Shown one piece after another: positions 6,396 through 6,958 of a stretch of 6,958 bases of DNA. The notes beneath the pieces are model-generated. The model was not told the DNA's origin. It saw nothing but the letters and a program-made list of their open reading frames with translations, and searched no databases. Position 1 is the first letter of the stretch. Each line of letters opens with the position of its first letter. The translations under genes were made by a program, and so were the position numbers. Origin of the DNA: Candidatus Latescibacterota bacterium (GTDB taxonomy: Bacteria > Latescibacterota > 4484-107 > B68-G9); assembly GCA_012961755.1 (NCBI GenBank), contig DTYS01000289.1:1-6958 (forward strand). The letters are read 5' to 3'.

Positions 6396-6422
6396 TAAAG
6401 CTTTCAGCGAAGCTGCCGATAT
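6396..6422 (+). promoter_or_regulatory. Sigma-28 (FliA/SigD) promoter of flagellin
   Basis: The -35 box TAAAGCTT (6396-6403) and -10 box GCCGATAT (6415-6422) are separated by exactly 11 bases. The consensus is TAAAGTTT-N11-GCCGATAA, so each box matches at 7 of 8 positions. Start of transcription would be near 6429-6430, giving a leader of about 65 nt. Flagellin is the classic late-class target of sigma-28, so position and context agree. A 5-bp inverted repeat, AGCTT/AAGCT at 6399-6414, overlaps the promoter and is probably incidental. Confidence 0.88.
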
Positions 6423-6461
6423 AATAGGGTAGAAAGGGTCGGAAGAGGTGTAAATCAAGAA

Positions 6462-6490
6462 GCAAGGAGGCTCACAAACTACAAGGAGGT
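6462..6490 (+). promoter_or_regulatory. Flagellin leader with twin GGAGG sites; candidate CsrA target
   Basis: CAAGGAGG occurs twice, at 6463-6470 and 6482-6489. The second is the ribosome binding site, its GGAGG ending five bases before the ATG at 6495. The first has no start codon at a usable distance. The second copy in context, ACAAGGAGGT (6481-6490), differs at one position from the CsrA/RsmA core ACARGGAUGU. The GGA motifs are 19 nt apart, close to the spacing a CsrA dimer can bridge. A third GGA is at 6441-6443. In Bacillus subtilis the hag leader has two such sites, one covering the ribosome binding site, controlled by CsrA and FliW. The ribosome binding site role is firm; CsrA control is inferred. 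Confidence 0.55.
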
Positions 6491-6494
6491 AAAT

Positions 6495-6958
6495 ATGGCA
6501 CAGGTGGATTACAACAGGATCAACATCAACATCGGTGCCCTGCAGGCCCTCAACGCCCTCAACGATATCAACCGACACCTGGCCATCCACCAGACCAGGC
6601 TCGCCACCGGCAAGCGCATCAACTCCGCAGCCGACGACGCTGCCGGGTACACTATCGCCAACAAGCTCCTGGTCAAGTCAGAGGGCATAGGGGTGGCCCT
6701 GGACAACATAGCAAGCGCCAGTAACCTCATGACGGTGGCGGAGGGCCATCTCAACAACATCAACGATATCCTCCACAGGATGAAATCCCTGGCCGAACAG
6801 GCGGCTAACGACACTTTGGGTAGCGAGGAGCGCCAGGCCATCTTAGAGGAACTCCAGGCGCTGAACGATCAGATAGATGCTGAGGTCGGCCAGGCTAAGT
6901 GGGCCGATAAGTATCTGTTGGGCCAGCCCAACAGCGAGCATGCGGCTGAAGGCACCAA
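6495..6958 (+). CDS. fliC: Flagellin, N-terminal part (cut by window end)
   Basis: The filament subunit, exported through the flagellar type III apparatus and polymerised outside the cell. The 154 visible residues cover the conserved N-terminal D0/D1 helices. RININIGALQALNALNDINR (8-27) matches the start of D0. RLATGKRINSAADDAAGYTIANKL (35-58) is the hallmark RLSSGxRINSAxDDAAGxxIA segment. NLMTVAEGHLNNINDILHRM (77-96) and KSLAEQAANDTLGSEERQAI (97-116) match the D1 helices. The usual FNG before the closing LL is replaced: AKWADKYLLG at 134-143. The N-terminus is about six residues longer than common flagellins. AAGGAGGT four bases upstream fixes the start. Codons lean to ATC for Ile (10 of 13, none ATT), unlike the ATA-rich che genes, as expected for high expression. 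The symbol is used generically (hag/flaA are equivalents). The variable centre and C-terminal D0 lie beyond the window. Confidence 0.96.
   Translation, partial: MAQVDYNRININIGALQALNALNDINRHLAIHQTRLATGKRINSAADDAAGYTIANKLLVKSEGIGVALDNIASASNLMTVAEGHLNNINDILHRMKSLAEQAANDTLGSEERQAILEELQALNDQIDAEVGQAKWADKYLLGQPNSEHAAEGT

Larger units (their letters stand above)
6257..6494. other. Divergent che/flagellin regulatory region
   Basis: These 238 bp separate cheW (leftward) from flagellin (rightward). I see no convincing gene here. One minus-strand frame is open across it, but only as an extension of frames antisense to flagellin and out of frame with cheW. From left to right it holds the cheW ribosome binding site, a possible sigma-54 element with a TGTACCT direct repeat, a GC-rich stretch of about 50 bp without recognisable signals (6307-6356), a perfect AT-rich palindrome, the sigma-28 promoter of flagellin and its leader with two GGAGG sites. 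Confidence 0.85.

Noticed and set aside
6399..6414. AGCTT/AAGCT inverted repeat within the sigma-28 promoter
   Set aside because: Arms are only 5 bp and largely made of promoter-box bases, so chance is the simpler explanation.
5913..6590. Minus-strand open frame of 225 codons spanning flagellin, the intergenic region and cheW
   Set aside because: It runs antisense through the flagellin start and out of frame through cheW, and would cross the sigma-28 promoter. The translation has no recognisable family and low-complexity Gly/Arg content.
1..6958. Mobile elements, CRISPR arrays, tRNA or rRNA genes
   Set aside because: No inverted terminal repeats, transposase-like frames, regularly spaced repeats or structural RNA signatures are visible. 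The window is filled by colinear chemotaxis and flagellar genes.

Overview
The window carries a bacterial chemotaxis operon on the minus strand and the start of a flagellin gene on the plus strand, reading away from each other across a 238-bp regulatory region. The organism is a flagellated, chemotactic bacterium. Coding DNA is fairly GC-rich, yet Arg is often AGG and Ile often ATA, and the proteins are rich in Glu, Lys and Arg. That mix is often seen in thermophiles, but this is only a hint, and I cannot name a phylum from the sequence.

In transcription order (right to left) the operon is cheW (6256-5792), cheA (5813-3771), cheB (3762-2716), a small exported protein resembling one lobe of an ABC_sub_bind solute-binding protein (2722-2216), a two-TM methyl-accepting chemotaxis protein (2203-434) and cheY (381-1). 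cheW/cheA overlap by 22 nt, cheA/cheB are 8 nt apart, cheB/small protein overlap by 7 nt, small protein/mcp are 12 nt apart and mcp/cheY are 52 nt apart. The set is almost a full signalling unit: receptor, coupling protein, kinase, methylesterase and response regulator. No cheR, cheC, cheD, cheX or cheZ is present, so the methyltransferase and any phosphatase must lie elsewhere. All key phosphorylation and catalytic residues I checked are intact. CheA is unusual in having two tandem phospho-acceptor (Hpt) domains and no room for a CheY-docking P2 domain.

The intergenic region (6257-6494) has a near-consensus sigma-28 promoter for flagellin. It is followed by a leader of roughly 65 nt with two copies of CAAGGAGG, the second being the ribosome binding site; this layout recalls the CsrA-controlled hag leader of Bacillus. 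On the other strand, close to cheW, is a possible sigma-54 -24/-12 element, and between the two promoters lies a perfect AT-rich palindrome.

Flagellin (6495 to the window end) has a classic N-terminal D0/D1 region and is cut off at residue 154.

The most unusual item is the small one-lobe binding-protein-like gene, tightly coupled between cheB and the receptor. It could be a dedicated ligand-sensing partner of that receptor.
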